Shown: positions 8,796 to 18,013 of the stretch, piece by piece
Numbering within the stretch: the stretch's first letter is position 1
How the letters are laid out: each line of letters opens with the position of its first letter
Assembly (NCBI RefSeq): GCF_001643375.1
Contig: NZ_LSHB01000013.1
Span: 16,041 to 80,040 of the forward strand
DNA: 64,000 bases
From: Chryseobacterium sp. FP211-J200
Lineage (GTDB): Bacteria > Bacteroidota > Bacteroidia > Flavobacteriales > Weeksellaceae
Direction: 5' to 3'
Notes under the pieces: model-generated
The model's input: only the letters and a program-made list of their open reading frames with translations
Told to the model about the DNA's origin: nothing
The model's database searches: none
Translations under genes and position numbers: made by a program

Positions 8796-10312
8796 CAGCT
8801 TCCGAGACTATTAAAATCAAATACGCTGACAGCACTATCCTATCCGCCCTGATAACAAAGAATAATGACCTTATAAGCGACGCCTATCTGGGAAAAGGCA
8901 TTATCTATTATTTCAATTATAAAAAGTACAAACCTGCGCTGGATGAGTATATGAAAGCTTACGAATACTCAAAAAACTCTAGCAATGAGTATCTTACAAA
9001 TGAGATATTGTACCACCTCGGTGTTTTGAAAAGCTATTTGGGATATTACGATTCTGCCATCATCCACTTTCAAAAAGCCAACGAATACTTCCGAAAAAAA
9101 ATGCTGCAAAGTGCCCATCCAAATGTTACCTTCAATAATAAAAAAGGTTATCTCAACAGCTTGCACAGGATCATCATCTGCCATAGAAATCTTCAAGATC
9201 ACAAGTCCGCAGATTCACTGATCAAATTAGGCTTGTTACAAACCAAGAATAATGCAGACTATCAACAGGAATATGGGTATTTTTTAAAGGAAAAAGGCAT
9301 TCAAGACCTTAGAAAAAATGATTATAATAATGCGCTGATCAATTTGCAAAACGCCTTGAAACCTATTACGCACATTAATGATTTTGCATGGGCAACAGTT
9401 GACCACTTCTACATTGGTAAAGCTTACTTGGCAATGAATGATGAGCAAAGAGCTATTCAGCATTTTCAAACGGTGGACTCGTTCTTTCAAAAACACAATT
9501 TCATGCTTCCAGAACTGAGGGAAAATTATGAATTGTTGATCAATTATTACAAAAAGCAACAAGACGAACAGAAGGAACTTTTTTACACGAAACAACTTCT
9601 AAAAGCAGATAGGATCATTTCCAATGATTTTTCTTATCTCTCGTCTAAAATCCATAAAGAATACGACACCATTGCACTTCAGGATGAAAAAAAACGACTG
9701 GAAGCTAAAACATCTTGGGGAGAATGGATCATATTCGGACTTTCGCTGCTTGCCATTGTCTTGGGCTTAATTATCATCCGAAAGTATAAGATTGAGAAAA
9801 GCATCAAAATAAACTACAGAATGCTGGAGGATAAGATACTCAACAACGCCTATCTGCAAGCTCAACCTTCTGAACACATTTTGAAGGAAGACGACAAATG
9901 CATTTTGAATTCTGAACTCATCTTTACCATTTTAGGAAAACTGAAATGCTTTGAGGAAAAGCACGGTTTCATAGAACATGGTTTGACCATCAACAAACTG
10001 GCCCAAAAGCTTCACACCAATTCCACTTATTTATCTCAGATCATCAATGAACATAAAGGCATGAACTTCAACCGATATCTAAGTGAACTTAGAATCAACT
10101 ACATAACAAATAAACTTTACAATGACAACGTATATCTCAGCTATAAGATAGAGACCTTGGCAGAAAAATGCGGCATCGCGTCGAGAACCAATTTCTCTAA
10201 TTTGTTTCAGGAGATCAATGGCATAAGGCCAACTGATTTTATAAAGAAAAGGCAAAAAGATGTAGCGAGTGGTCGTGAAAATTTTCAAGCTCTGAAAACT
10301 ATCTCACCTTAA
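8765..10312 (+). pseudogene. TPR/AraC-type membrane regulator, probably 5'-truncated
   Basis: The protein has TPR-like helices (about residues 30-270), one membrane segment (about 322-340, WIIFGLSLLAIVLGLIII) and a C-terminal AraC-type double HTH (LTINKLAQKLHTNSTYLSQI; CGIASRTNFSNLFQEINGIRP). Relatives normally begin with a signal peptide and further TPR helices. Here the frame opens directly after a stop at 8756, the only early start is TTG at 8765, and the first residues are shared with the reversed C1q-like gene. I infer loss of the 5' end and promoter. The remaining 515 codons are intact, so expression from a new start cannot be excluded. Confidence 0.7.
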
Positions 10313-10334
10313 ACCCCACAATATCAAATAAGTA

Positions 10335-11804
10335 CTATTTTATTTTCTCAATTTTTCTGAGCATTTCCTGAGCATTGGAATTATCTGGATTTAGTTCCAA
10401 AGATTTTTGATAATTTTCTTTCGAGAGTGCATATTCCTTATTGTTAAAATAACCTTCTGCCAAACTGTCATAAGGATTTGCTGAATTTGGAAATTCGGAA
10501 ACATAAAGTTGAAATAGTTTGATAGAAGACGCTACGGCTCCACTTCTCATCAGTTTGTAACCAAGAATATTGAGTTCAGATTCGTTAGAAAAGTTGTAAG
10601 CATCTGGTTTATTTTTCTTTAGTTCTTTGTAATAAGCTATTCCGGAATCGATATTTTCAAAGCATTTTTTCTCGATTTCTCTTCCAATTAATTTTTGTCC
10701 AAAAGGCTTCAAATCATCCATCAGGTTTTGGACAGCACTATACAAATTCCCGTAAGTATTTTCTCCACCCTGATTTGTAATGACAGAAATTCCCATATTG
10801 TAATCCGGGAAAACCCAAAACAAATTCTGCGTTCCGAAAGCGCCACCGTGTTTTCTGGCATTTCGCCCGTTGTGATTGACGGTCACTTCATCCCAAAAAT
10901 AAGCGTTCCAATAGGTTTTATTATTCAATAAATCTCTTTGTGATTCCTGAACAAGCGGATTATTTTTATCAAGTTCAAATTTCAAAAATGTGGTCAAATC
11001 AATTAATGACGATTTCAAATAACCTTGAGAACCCCAAAGCGAGTATGGCAAAAATGGCATCAAAACGCCGTTCCCATCATAACCATTGGCAATGGTTTCA
11101 TTTGGATTGATATGAAGTTTTGTGTTATTTAATTTTAAAGGAATTAATATATTTTCCTTCAATAATGTCTCATAGCTTTTCCCGTACACATTCTCCAGAA
11201 TATGAGCCGCCAGCTGAACTGTTCCATTGTTATAATTGTAAACTGTTCCTGGCAAAGTCTCCACTTTTATTGATTTTAAATCCTTGAAAAACTGTTCTTT
11301 CGTATAAGCTTTTTCTAATTTTTCAACTTTAAAAGCGAGACTATCATTTCTATTTTTAAAAAGCTTACTTCTGTCAGGTAAATCTTTATTGAAACCGGAT
11401 TTCAGTGAAACCAAATCTTTGATTGTTACTGGTGTTCCATTAAATTGAAGATTAGGATAAGAGCCTGTAATATATTTTCTGATATCGTCATCCAGTTTAA
11501 TTTTTCCATCCAAAACAGCTTTTGCCATCAATGTTCCGGTAAATAATTTGGTGATGGAAGCGACTTCAAACAATGTAGAATTATTGGCTTTATTGCCTTT
11601 TCCTTTATCAATTTCACCGTAATGTCTGGTGTAGGTTTTCCCGTCTTTTACGATTCCGATAGAAAAGGAATTCGCTTTTGACTCTTTCAAAAACAATTCT
11701 GCCTGAGCATCCATTGCTGTATAAATTTGCTTTTCAGTTGCTGTTTTCTGAGCAAAAACGGAAAATCCGAATGTTAATATGATAATGGAAAGTAGTTTTT
11801 TCAT
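10335..11804 (-). CDS. Secreted serine hydrolase (beta-lactamase/PBP-like) with C-terminal TPR, paralogue 1
   Basis: The 489-residue protein starts with a signal peptide (MKKLLSIIILTFGFSVFAQ). It carries the SxxK motif S83-I-T-K86, a YxN-type motif (YNYNNG) and a third-motif candidate HGG (KHGGAFG), placing it in the class C beta-lactamase/D-aminopeptidase superfamily. A C-terminal region of about 90 residues looks like TPR (YDSLAEGYFNNKEYALSKEN). The substrate may be a peptide, ester or beta-lactam and cannot be told from sequence. It is the last of three tandem paralogues and is separated from the next by a 66-bp spacer nearly identical to the other spacer. Confidence 0.88.
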   Translation of the reverse strand: MKKLLSIIILTFGFSVFAQKTATEKQIYTAMDAQAELFLKESKANSFSIGIVKDGKTYTRHYGEIDKGKGNKANNSTLFEVASITKLFTGTLMAKAVLDGKIKLDDDIRKYITGSYPNLQFNGTPVTIKDLVSLKSGFNKDLPDRSKLFKNRNDSLAFKVEKLEKAYTKEQFFKDLKSIKVETLPGTVYNYNNGTVQLAAHILENVYGKSYETLLKENILIPLKLNNTKLHINPNETIANGYDGNGVLMPFLPYSLWGSQGYLKSSLIDLTTFLKFELDKNNPLVQESQRDLLNNKTYWNAYFWDEVTVNHNGRNARKHGGAFGTQNLFWVFPDYNMGISVITNQGGENTYGNLYSAVQNLMDDLKPFGQKLIGREIEKKCFENIDSGIAYYKELKKNKPDAYNFSNESELNILGYKLMRSGAVASSIKLFQLYVSEFPNSANPYDSLAEGYFNNKEYALSKENYQKSLELNPDNSNAQEMLRKIEKIK

Positions 11805-11825
11805 TTGGAAATAATTGATTTCTAA

Positions 11826-11876
11826 TTAATAAGACAACTCAGAAAAATGTTTGTTACATTCGAGAAGGTTTTATTT
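11826..11876. repeat. Duplicated spacer block between serine hydrolases 2 and 1
   Basis: The 35 bases 11826-11860 are identical to 13344-13378, and the next 16 bases match with one change. The block contains the inverted repeat AATGT-TTGTT-ACATT (11846-11860). The spacer (11805-11870) is 66 bp, the same length as the other one. It may carry a shared operator or promoter, or be a trace of duplication or gene conversion. Confidence 0.8.
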
Positions 11877-13322
11877 CCCAATTTCCTTTTTGATTTTCAA
11901 AAGCATTTGCTTCCCGTTTTCATTTTTAGGATTCAGCTCAACCGATTTTTTATACATTTCAACTGCCTTGTTTTTATTTCCTGTTTTTAATAATACTTCG
12001 CCATAACTGTCATAAGCGTTCCAACTATTGGGAAACAAATGGACATTAAGTTTGAAAATTTCTGAAGCTTCAGTTTGCTGATTATTTGCCATCATTCTGT
12101 AAGCCCAATTATTCAATTCTACTTCTTGTGGATCAAATGCGGGATTTTTCTTTTTTGTCTTTTCTGTAAAATCAATCGCTTTATCAAATCCAATTTCTCG
12201 CAGATTTTTCCTCAAAAAAGTTAAAGGATCAGCTTCTAAAATATCGGCATTGTAACACCCTGCAATCTCTTCCAGAAAATCTTCAGGAGCACTTCCGCCT
12301 AAGTTGGTCAGAACAATGATTGCCAATTTATCATCTGGATAAATCAACAAAGCAGATCTATTTCCACCAGACATTCCTATTGCTTTGTGGTTTTTTCTAA
12401 ATTTTGCAATTCCCCAACCCCGTGTCCAGTTGGTCGGATTTCCATTGTTGAATTTGCTTGGCGACCACATCAAATCTAATGTTGCAGATTTTTGAAATAA
12501 TTTACCATTTTGCAAAGCAATTATCCAGTTTGCCATATCTTCAGCTGTGCTATTGATTCCTGCTCCGGTTCTTGTAAAATCAGGAAATTCGGTATAATTA
12601 TTTACCAATTTATCATCAGTTTTTTTACCATCAAAGAAATTTCTGTAACGATATGTGGGCGCAAAATTCGGTATCAAATCTCTTGAATCACCAAATAATG
12701 TGTGTTTCATCCCAACAACTTCAAACTGTTTCTTTTCGAAATTATCCGGAAATGATTGATTACTAACTTTTTCGATAATCTTTCCTAATAAATAATAATT
12801 GGTTTGATTGTAACTGAATTGTTCGCCTGTTTTAAATTCTAAAGGAAGTGTTTTCAGTTTTTCCCAAATGGCTTGTTCGGTTTTTAACGGACCTATGTTA
12901 CCTGTGAGAGGATCAAGAAGCTGTAGGATTTCTGGCAAACCAGAAATATGCGTCAACAATTGGTCAACCGTTATATTTTGCCATTCCGAAGGTAAATCAT
13001 TCAGATATTTTTTGATAGGCGTATGGAGTTCTATTTTGCCTTGTTCTACCAATTGCATTACAGAAACACCAGTGAAAATTTTTGTGTTTGAATTAATGGG
13101 GAAAATGGTGGTGTTTTTGACAGGAATATTGTCTTGAATATTTGCGTAACCGTACGATTTGCTTAATACGATTTTTCCATTTTGAACAACAGCCAATTGT
13201 AATCCGGGAATTCGTCTTTCTTTCATTTCACGATTGATAATTTCATCAACTTTTGAATTTACATTTTGTGCGAAAATGCTGAGCGATAAAAAAAGAAGGA
13301 GGATTAGGTTTAGTTTTTTCAT
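11871..13322 (-). CDS. Secreted serine hydrolase (beta-lactamase/PBP-like) with C-terminal TPR, paralogue 2
   Basis: The 483-residue protein has a signal peptide (MKKLNLILLLFLSLSIFAQ) and the SxxK motif S78-N-T-K81. The second motif region reads YNQTNYYLLG, so the usual YxN Asn is replaced by Gln. The third-motif region reads GMSGGN, without the His of an HxG motif. The C-terminal about 100 residues are TPR-like (AYDSYGEVLLKTGNKNKAVE). Like its neighbours it should act outside the cytoplasm, probably on a peptide or ester. It ends in KEIGK, the same five residues as paralogue 3. Confidence 0.88.
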   Translation of the reverse strand: MKKLNLILLLFLSLSIFAQNVNSKVDEIINREMKERRIPGLQLAVVQNGKIVLSKSYGYANIQDNIPVKNTTIFPINSNTKIFTGVSVMQLVEQGKIELHTPIKKYLNDLPSEWQNITVDQLLTHISGLPEILQLLDPLTGNIGPLKTEQAIWEKLKTLPLEFKTGEQFSYNQTNYYLLGKIIEKVSNQSFPDNFEKKQFEVVGMKHTLFGDSRDLIPNFAPTYRYRNFFDGKKTDDKLVNNYTEFPDFTRTGAGINSTAEDMANWIIALQNGKLFQKSATLDLMWSPSKFNNGNPTNWTRGWGIAKFRKNHKAIGMSGGNRSALLIYPDDKLAIIVLTNLGGSAPEDFLEEIAGCYNADILEADPLTFLRKNLREIGFDKAIDFTEKTKKKNPAFDPQEVELNNWAYRMMANNQQTEASEIFKLNVHLFPNSWNAYDSYGEVLLKTGNKNKAVEMYKKSVELNPKNENGKQMLLKIKKEIGK

Positions 13323-13343
13323 TTGGGATAATTGATTTTCTAC

Positions 13344-13394
13344 TTAATAAGACAACTCAGAAAAATGTTTGTTACATTGGAGAAGGTTTTATTT
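13344..13394. repeat. Duplicated spacer block between serine hydrolases 3 and 2
   Basis: This is the second copy of the block described at 11826-11876. The inverted repeat AATGT-TTGTT-ACATT is at 13364-13378. The full spacer (13323-13388) is also 66 bp. No such block lies upstream of paralogue 3. Confidence 0.8.
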
Positions 13395-14825
13395 TCCTAT
13401 TTCTTTCCCGATTTTTTCTATCATTTTTTCTGCATTACCGTTGGTTCCACCAAAACTGATTGCTTTGTTATAGCTATCTAATGCTAAATCATATTGTTTA
13501 TTTATAAAATAGGCTTCTCCTAAACTATCGAATAGATTGGCATCTTTAGGAAACTCTTTTGTAGCCAATTTAAATATTTCTATTGATTCATTATTTTTAC
13601 CACCTCTTAATAATTCATATCCTAATTTATTCAGTTCACCTGGTTTTTCAAAGCTATATTCATTTTTAGAATTTTCTTTGAGTAAATAGTAAGTTTCTAC
13701 AGCTTTGTTTATATCTGTGAAAGATTCTTTTCTTATCGCTTGATAAACAGATTTTTTAGGAATTTCATAATCTTTTCCTAACATTAAATTGTGAATAATA
13801 TGCCCTAAATCCCAAACTCTATTTAGATTATTGGACACTAGAATTATCGTAATATTATTTTTAAAATCGTTTAAAAAAATGGATTCAAATTTATATGATA
13901 CGCCATTGTGTCTCTGTAGTTCTTCCTTTTCAAAGTATCTGCCAAGTGAACCACCTTCATCTTTGGCGTATGGATTATTTAACAGAGTCTGAAAAGATTC
14001 TTTGGATATTAATCGATTATAATTCAGCGCTTCAATCCATTTATAGAGATTATTGATGTCTACCCAAAGCCATCCACTAATGAAATTCATTTCCGGACAT
14101 CGTACATTGTCCATATCATAACAAGACGTTCGATTTTTATAGCCCAATTTGGGGTCAAAAACTGAATTTGTCATTTTCAAAGGTTTAACAATATTTTTAA
14201 TGACAAATTGCTGAAAAGACATTCCAGTTACCTTCTCAATGATTCTTCTTTGCAAAAATACATTGCCGTTATCGTATTTGTAACTTGTTCCAGGTTCAAA
14301 CAATAAATTATCAATGCTTCTCAAAATCTTCCACGCATCTGCATCACTTACCGGATTTAGCCCTGACTCTATTGGAGGAATACCACTTGCATAATTAATC
14401 AGATGACGTATGGTCACTTTCTCCGCCCATTTTGGTAATTCCAAATTAAATTTGGAAATCGGGTCATCCAGATTAAGAAGACCACGTTCAACTAAAATCA
14501 TTATGGCGACAGCATTAAATTCTTTTGCAATAGAACCAATGTTAAATATTGATTTATCAGTTAGAGCTGTTTGTCTCGTTTCATCAGTAAAACCAAATGA
14601 TTTTTGATAGATTATTTTATTATTTTTAGAAATAAGGATATTTCCATTGAATAAACCTCTTTCGTAAGATTTTGTCATTAAGGAATCAATTTGATTGATT
14701 TCTGATTTTTGTTCAGTCGAATTTTGATGTAGCTTCTTTGTTTCTTTTGGATTATCTAATTCTTGGGCAGAAAGAACATTTGTAAATAAAACAGTTAGTA
14801 ATAATAAGAAAAATCGGTTTTTCAT
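13389..14825 (-). CDS. Secreted serine hydrolase (beta-lactamase/PBP-like) with C-terminal TPR, paralogue 3
   Basis: The 478-residue protein has a signal peptide (MKNRFFLLLLTVLFTNVLSA) and a polar spacer before the hydrolase domain. The SxxK motif is S98-I-A-K101, the YxN motif is YDN (YKYDNGN) and the third motif is probably HNG (RHNGVSY). The C-terminal part has TPR-like repeats (FDSLGEAYFINKQYDLALDS). It is the first gene of the tandem trio in transcription order and sits 126 bp from a membrane AraC regulator on the same strand, which may control the cluster. Confidence 0.87.
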   Translation of the reverse strand: MKNRFFLLLLTVLFTNVLSAQELDNPKETKKLHQNSTEQKSEINQIDSLMTKSYERGLFNGNILISKNNKIIYQKSFGFTDETRQTALTDKSIFNIGSIAKEFNAVAIMILVERGLLNLDDPISKFNLELPKWAEKVTIRHLINYASGIPPIESGLNPVSDADAWKILRSIDNLLFEPGTSYKYDNGNVFLQRRIIEKVTGMSFQQFVIKNIVKPLKMTNSVFDPKLGYKNRTSCYDMDNVRCPEMNFISGWLWVDINNLYKWIEALNYNRLISKESFQTLLNNPYAKDEGGSLGRYFEKEELQRHNGVSYKFESIFLNDFKNNITIILVSNNLNRVWDLGHIIHNLMLGKDYEIPKKSVYQAIRKESFTDINKAVETYYLLKENSKNEYSFEKPGELNKLGYELLRGGKNNESIEIFKLATKEFPKDANLFDSLGEAYFINKQYDLALDSYNKAISFGGTNGNAEKMIEKIGKEIGK

Positions 14826-14951
14826 TTTGATTAATTTTTTGGAGACAGGATTTGATTGATTTTTGAAAAGCTTTCTGCAAAGATGCTTTAAAACGTTTCA
14901 GAACACGACCGATTAAAAAAAGTCGAACTCATTTTTCAATAAATTCGATGC

Positions 14952-16097
14952 TTAAAATGAACTTTTCCGAAATTCCGTAGGCGTCTTTCCCGTATGTTTT
15001 TTAAAAGAAGTGCTGAATGAAGATTTGGAATTGAAACCAACCTGATAAAGAATTTCCAGAATTGTCAGGTCTTTTTGTGAAGAATCTTTCAATATTTCTT
15101 TCGCTTTTTCGATTCGATATTCATTAATAAAATCAAAAAAATGTTTGTTCATATACAGATTAATCAAAGCGGATAAATCTTTGACCGGCATTTTCACCTG
15201 CTCTGCCAAATCCTGAATCGTCAACGATGAATCCAAATAGGGTTCATTTTTAATCATAAAATCTTTCAAAGATTCTATTTGTTTATTTTTTTCGTCATTA
15301 ATTAAAGTGGAAGATTTTTGTTTCGGAACAACATCTACAATAGGTTTAAGATTGGAATTCACTCCTCTGAAAAATTCAGGATTGTTTAATGCAACAAATA
15401 AATACCAACAAGTACAAAATAAAAACGAAAAACCATCAAGGGTTACAATCCAGGCTCTGACCTCTCCCATACCAATGATAAAAGTAACCAGCCATCTTAG
15501 AAGTACCAAAAAATGTAAGAGATAATATAGAATCGTTATTTTGTAAAGTGCATTAATTACAGAAATATTCGGATTCGTATAATTCTCGAGATAAACAGTT
15601 CTGGATTTTCTAATAACCAGAAATGAAGCGATAAAATAAACTTGAAATAGCAATTCGAAAAGAAATTGAAAAAAATGAGTGATAGGCATTTGATTCATAT
15701 TCTTTATAAAATCCAATTTCATCGCAGTATTCTCGAAATATACCCCAGAAACTAAATTCAAATTGTAAGCAACAAATGGAATGGCGTGCAGAAAATGTTT
15801 CGGTTTTAATTGGAAATTAGAATAGCAAACCGACATTGCATAGAGATAAAACGAGGCCGGAACCAGATACACAAAACTCCAACGGAAAACTTCAAGGTTG
15901 ATGAGATTTTCAGGAACATGATGTATCAAAAATTTACTAGCATCTACGGCATTTGCGATAAGAAAAAAAGCGAAAAGTCGGTTTCCTAATTTGTGTTTCG
16001 TTTTCACGGTCAGCAAAAACAAGGCAAGAAATAGAATGACGAAAATTCCGATGCAAGCAGTGATTTCTAAAAAGCTGAACTTATCCAATGGTACCAA
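14952..16097 (-). CDS. Membrane-bound AraC-family transcriptional regulator
   Basis: The 381-residue protein begins with about seven predicted membrane segments (residues about 8-235, for example ITACIGIFVILFLALFLLTV). A cytoplasmic linker follows, then a C-terminal AraC double HTH (DSSLTIQDLAEQVKMPVKDL; ILEILYQVGFNSKSSFSTSF, then KKHTGKTPTEFR). Such proteins are thought to sense a signal at the membrane and bind DNA directly. It lies immediately upstream, on the same strand, of the three serine hydrolases, which makes them plausible targets. That link is inferred from position only. Confidence 0.85.
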   Translation of the reverse strand: MVPLDKFSFLEITACIGIFVILFLALFLLTVKTKHKLGNRLFAFFLIANAVDASKFLIHHVPENLINLEVFRWSFVYLVPASFYLYAMSVCYSNFQLKPKHFLHAIPFVAYNLNLVSGVYFENTAMKLDFIKNMNQMPITHFFQFLFELLFQVYFIASFLVIRKSRTVYLENYTNPNISVINALYKITILYYLLHFLVLLRWLVTFIIGMGEVRAWIVTLDGFSFLFCTCWYLFVALNNPEFFRGVNSNLKPIVDVVPKQKSSTLINDEKNKQIESLKDFMIKNEPYLDSSLTIQDLAEQVKMPVKDLSALINLYMNKHFFDFINEYRIEKAKEILKDSSQKDLTILEILYQVGFNSKSSFSTSFKKHTGKTPTEFRKSSF

Positions 16098-16111
16098 ATA
16101 AGGTTATAGAA

Positions 16112-16738
16112 CTACGTCAAATCGAAACGCATCAAATCATCCAAGTCTTTCAAAAGCGGATTGATCTCCACAAATTTTTCGAATATTTTACGCTTTGTCA
16201 AAACTTCTTTTTTGATGGTTAAATCAGTCTGATATTCGATTTCAATCTTGAAATTACTGACTTTATGTTTGAAATGGTTGAAGAACTCAATACTTAATCT
16301 GTCGAATTCTGACTTTGCAAATTCGGAAGAATATTTGACAGTAATGATGTGTTCATCTGTTTTTTCTAATTTGAAGCTGCTGATTGCGTTGTAAACAAAG
16401 GTGTTTGTTCTTGCTAGATCCTTCAGGAAGATATTCCACTCGTTATCAACATCAGTTTGAGAGAAATGGTTGGAAGGGAGATTTTCATCTTTTATTTCTG
16501 CAAATTCATCCTTCTTAATTTCCTCCTTTTTCTCCAAAGCCGCTTTGATGCTGAACTTAGAATTGGAAGAACTCCTCGCGATAGGTTCAGACGCTTTCTG
16601 AATCACCTTTTTAGGTTCTTCGAAAACTGATTTTACAGGTTCTGGTTTGATTTCTGTCTGAGGTTTTGGCTCAGTAGAAACTGGTTTGGTTTCGGAAATT
16701 AAATTAGCTTCAAGAAGCGGCGCTAATATTAAGAACTT
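16112..16738 (-). CDS. dnaX: dnaX tau-specific C-terminal region, in the -1 frame
   Basis: This frame is open from the A10 run (16737-16746) to the stop at 16112. It begins with a Pro/Glu/Lys linker (EPKPQTEIKPEPVKS) and continues with a domain typical of Bacteroidetes DnaX tails (NEWNIFLKDLARTNTFVYNA; ending NPLLKDLDDLMRFDLT). Tau uses this part to contact DnaE and the helicase. There is no good independent start: the first candidate is GTG at 16606, well inside the linker. I read it as the 3' part of dnaX, reached by -1 ribosomal slippage or an extra A in the transcript, giving a 566-residue tau. Confidence 0.8.
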   Translation of the reverse strand, partial: KFLILAPLLEANLISETKPVSTEPKPQTEIKPEPVKSVFEEPKKVIQKASEPIARSSSNSKFSIKAALEKKEEIKKDEFAEIKDENLPSNHFSQTDVDNEWNIFLKDLARTNTFVYNAISSFKLEKTDEHIITVKYSSEFAKSEFDRLSIEFFNHFKHKVSNFKIEIEYQTDLTIKKEVLTKRKIFEKFVEINPLLKDLDDLMRFDLT

Positions 16739-17811
16739 TTTTTTTTAGCTTCCAAACCTGCCGTGAGACTTGATAATTGCATCAAGGCAATCTCAACAGT
16801 CAAACGTGGATTTTTGGAATTTTTATAATTGATGTCGGCGAAATTACAAATCTCGATTCCGTCTATCAATTCCTGGGCTTTCCATTTTTGGGATTGCTCT
16901 GCAAATTTGGATTTGGTTTTTTCTCCAACTTCGATCAAGTTCAAAGTTTTGGGATTTTGAGCCATCATCAGATCGCGGAAATGATTTCCCAATCCGGCGA
17001 TGAAAATATGTGGGTCAAAACCTTTTTTCACAATCTCATCGAACGCTGTCAAAACACCAGGAATATCATTTTCCTTCGCTAAATCAGCAATTTTCAGATA
17101 TTGGTCGTAATCCAGAATATTAAGTACTTCCGCTGCTTTTTCAAGCGTGATATTTTTTTGAGAAAATGTACTTAGTCTATCAAAAATAGATAACGCATCT
17201 CTCAAAGCGCCATCAGCTTTTTGAGCAATCAGATAAAGTGCATCGTCTTCGTAAGTGATATTTTCCTTCTCGGCAATTTTTCGCAAATGCTCCTGAATAT
17301 CCTCAATTGTTATTCTTTTGAAATCATAGATTTGACATCTGGAAAGAATCGTTGGAATGATTTTGTGCTTCTCAGTCGTTGCTAAGATGAAAATAGCGTG
17401 CGCCGGCGGTTCTTCCAAAGTTTTCAGAAACGCGTTGAAAGCAGCCTGAGACAACATATGAACCTCGTCAATAATATAAACTTTATACTTCCCGACTTGA
17501 GGCGCAAATCTCACTTGGTCGATCAATTCACGGATGTCATCAACAGAGTTGTTGGAAGCGGCATCTAATTCATAAATGTTAAATGCGAAACCATCATCAT
17601 CTGCGGCACCTGATTTTTCATTGATTTTACGTGCCAGGATTCTCGCGCAGGTTGTTTTACCAACACCTCTTGGTCCGCAGAAAAGCAGAGCCTGAGCCAA
17701 CTGGCTTTCTTCGATGGCGTGTTCCAAAGTATCGGTAACGTGTGATTGCCCAACAACAGTGTCAAACTCTTGCGGACGGTACTTGCGTGCGGATACGATG
17801 AAATTTTCCAT
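16729..17811 (-). CDS. dnaX: DNA polymerase III clamp loader subunit, gamma-like product of dnaX
   Basis: The ATPase domain is complete: P-loop GPRGVGKT (46-53), Walker B DEVH, sensor 1 region ATTEKHKIIPTILSRCQ, followed by the lid and collar domains. The zinc-binding cysteine insert of other bacteria is absent between ARKIN and ELDAASNN, as I recall for flavobacterial DnaX. This frame stops at 360 residues (LEAKKKSS) just after a run of ten A on the coding strand. The remainder of the gene continues in the -1 frame. The short product would equal gamma, able to load the sliding clamp but lacking the polymerase-binding tail. Confidence 0.92.
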   Translation of the reverse strand: MENFIVSARKYRPQEFDTVVGQSHVTDTLEHAIEESQLAQALLFCGPRGVGKTTCARILARKINEKSGAADDDGFAFNIYELDAASNNSVDDIRELIDQVRFAPQVGKYKVYIIDEVHMLSQAAFNAFLKTLEEPPAHAIFILATTEKHKIIPTILSRCQIYDFKRITIEDIQEHLRKIAEKENITYEDDALYLIAQKADGALRDALSIFDRLSTFSQKNITLEKAAEVLNILDYDQYLKIADLAKENDIPGVLTAFDEIVKKGFDPHIFIAGLGNHFRDLMMAQNPKTLNLIEVGEKTKSKFAEQSQKWKAQELIDGIEICNFADINYKNSKNPRLTVEIALMQLSSLTAGLEAKKKSS

Positions 17812-18013
17812 TGCTCAAAAGTAAGGATTAATTGTGAATTTTGGAAATGGTTTTTCCAGATATTTCTGAGTTAAATTAGCTTTAAGATTAATATATGATA
17901 AAGACAAATTTTCTGCCTATTAAAATTGAGGCGTGAAATTTCCTCAAAATTATGAACAAACTATTTCATTGTAATTTTAACAAATTATTTTCTAAAGAAT
18001 ATAATACTTTTTA

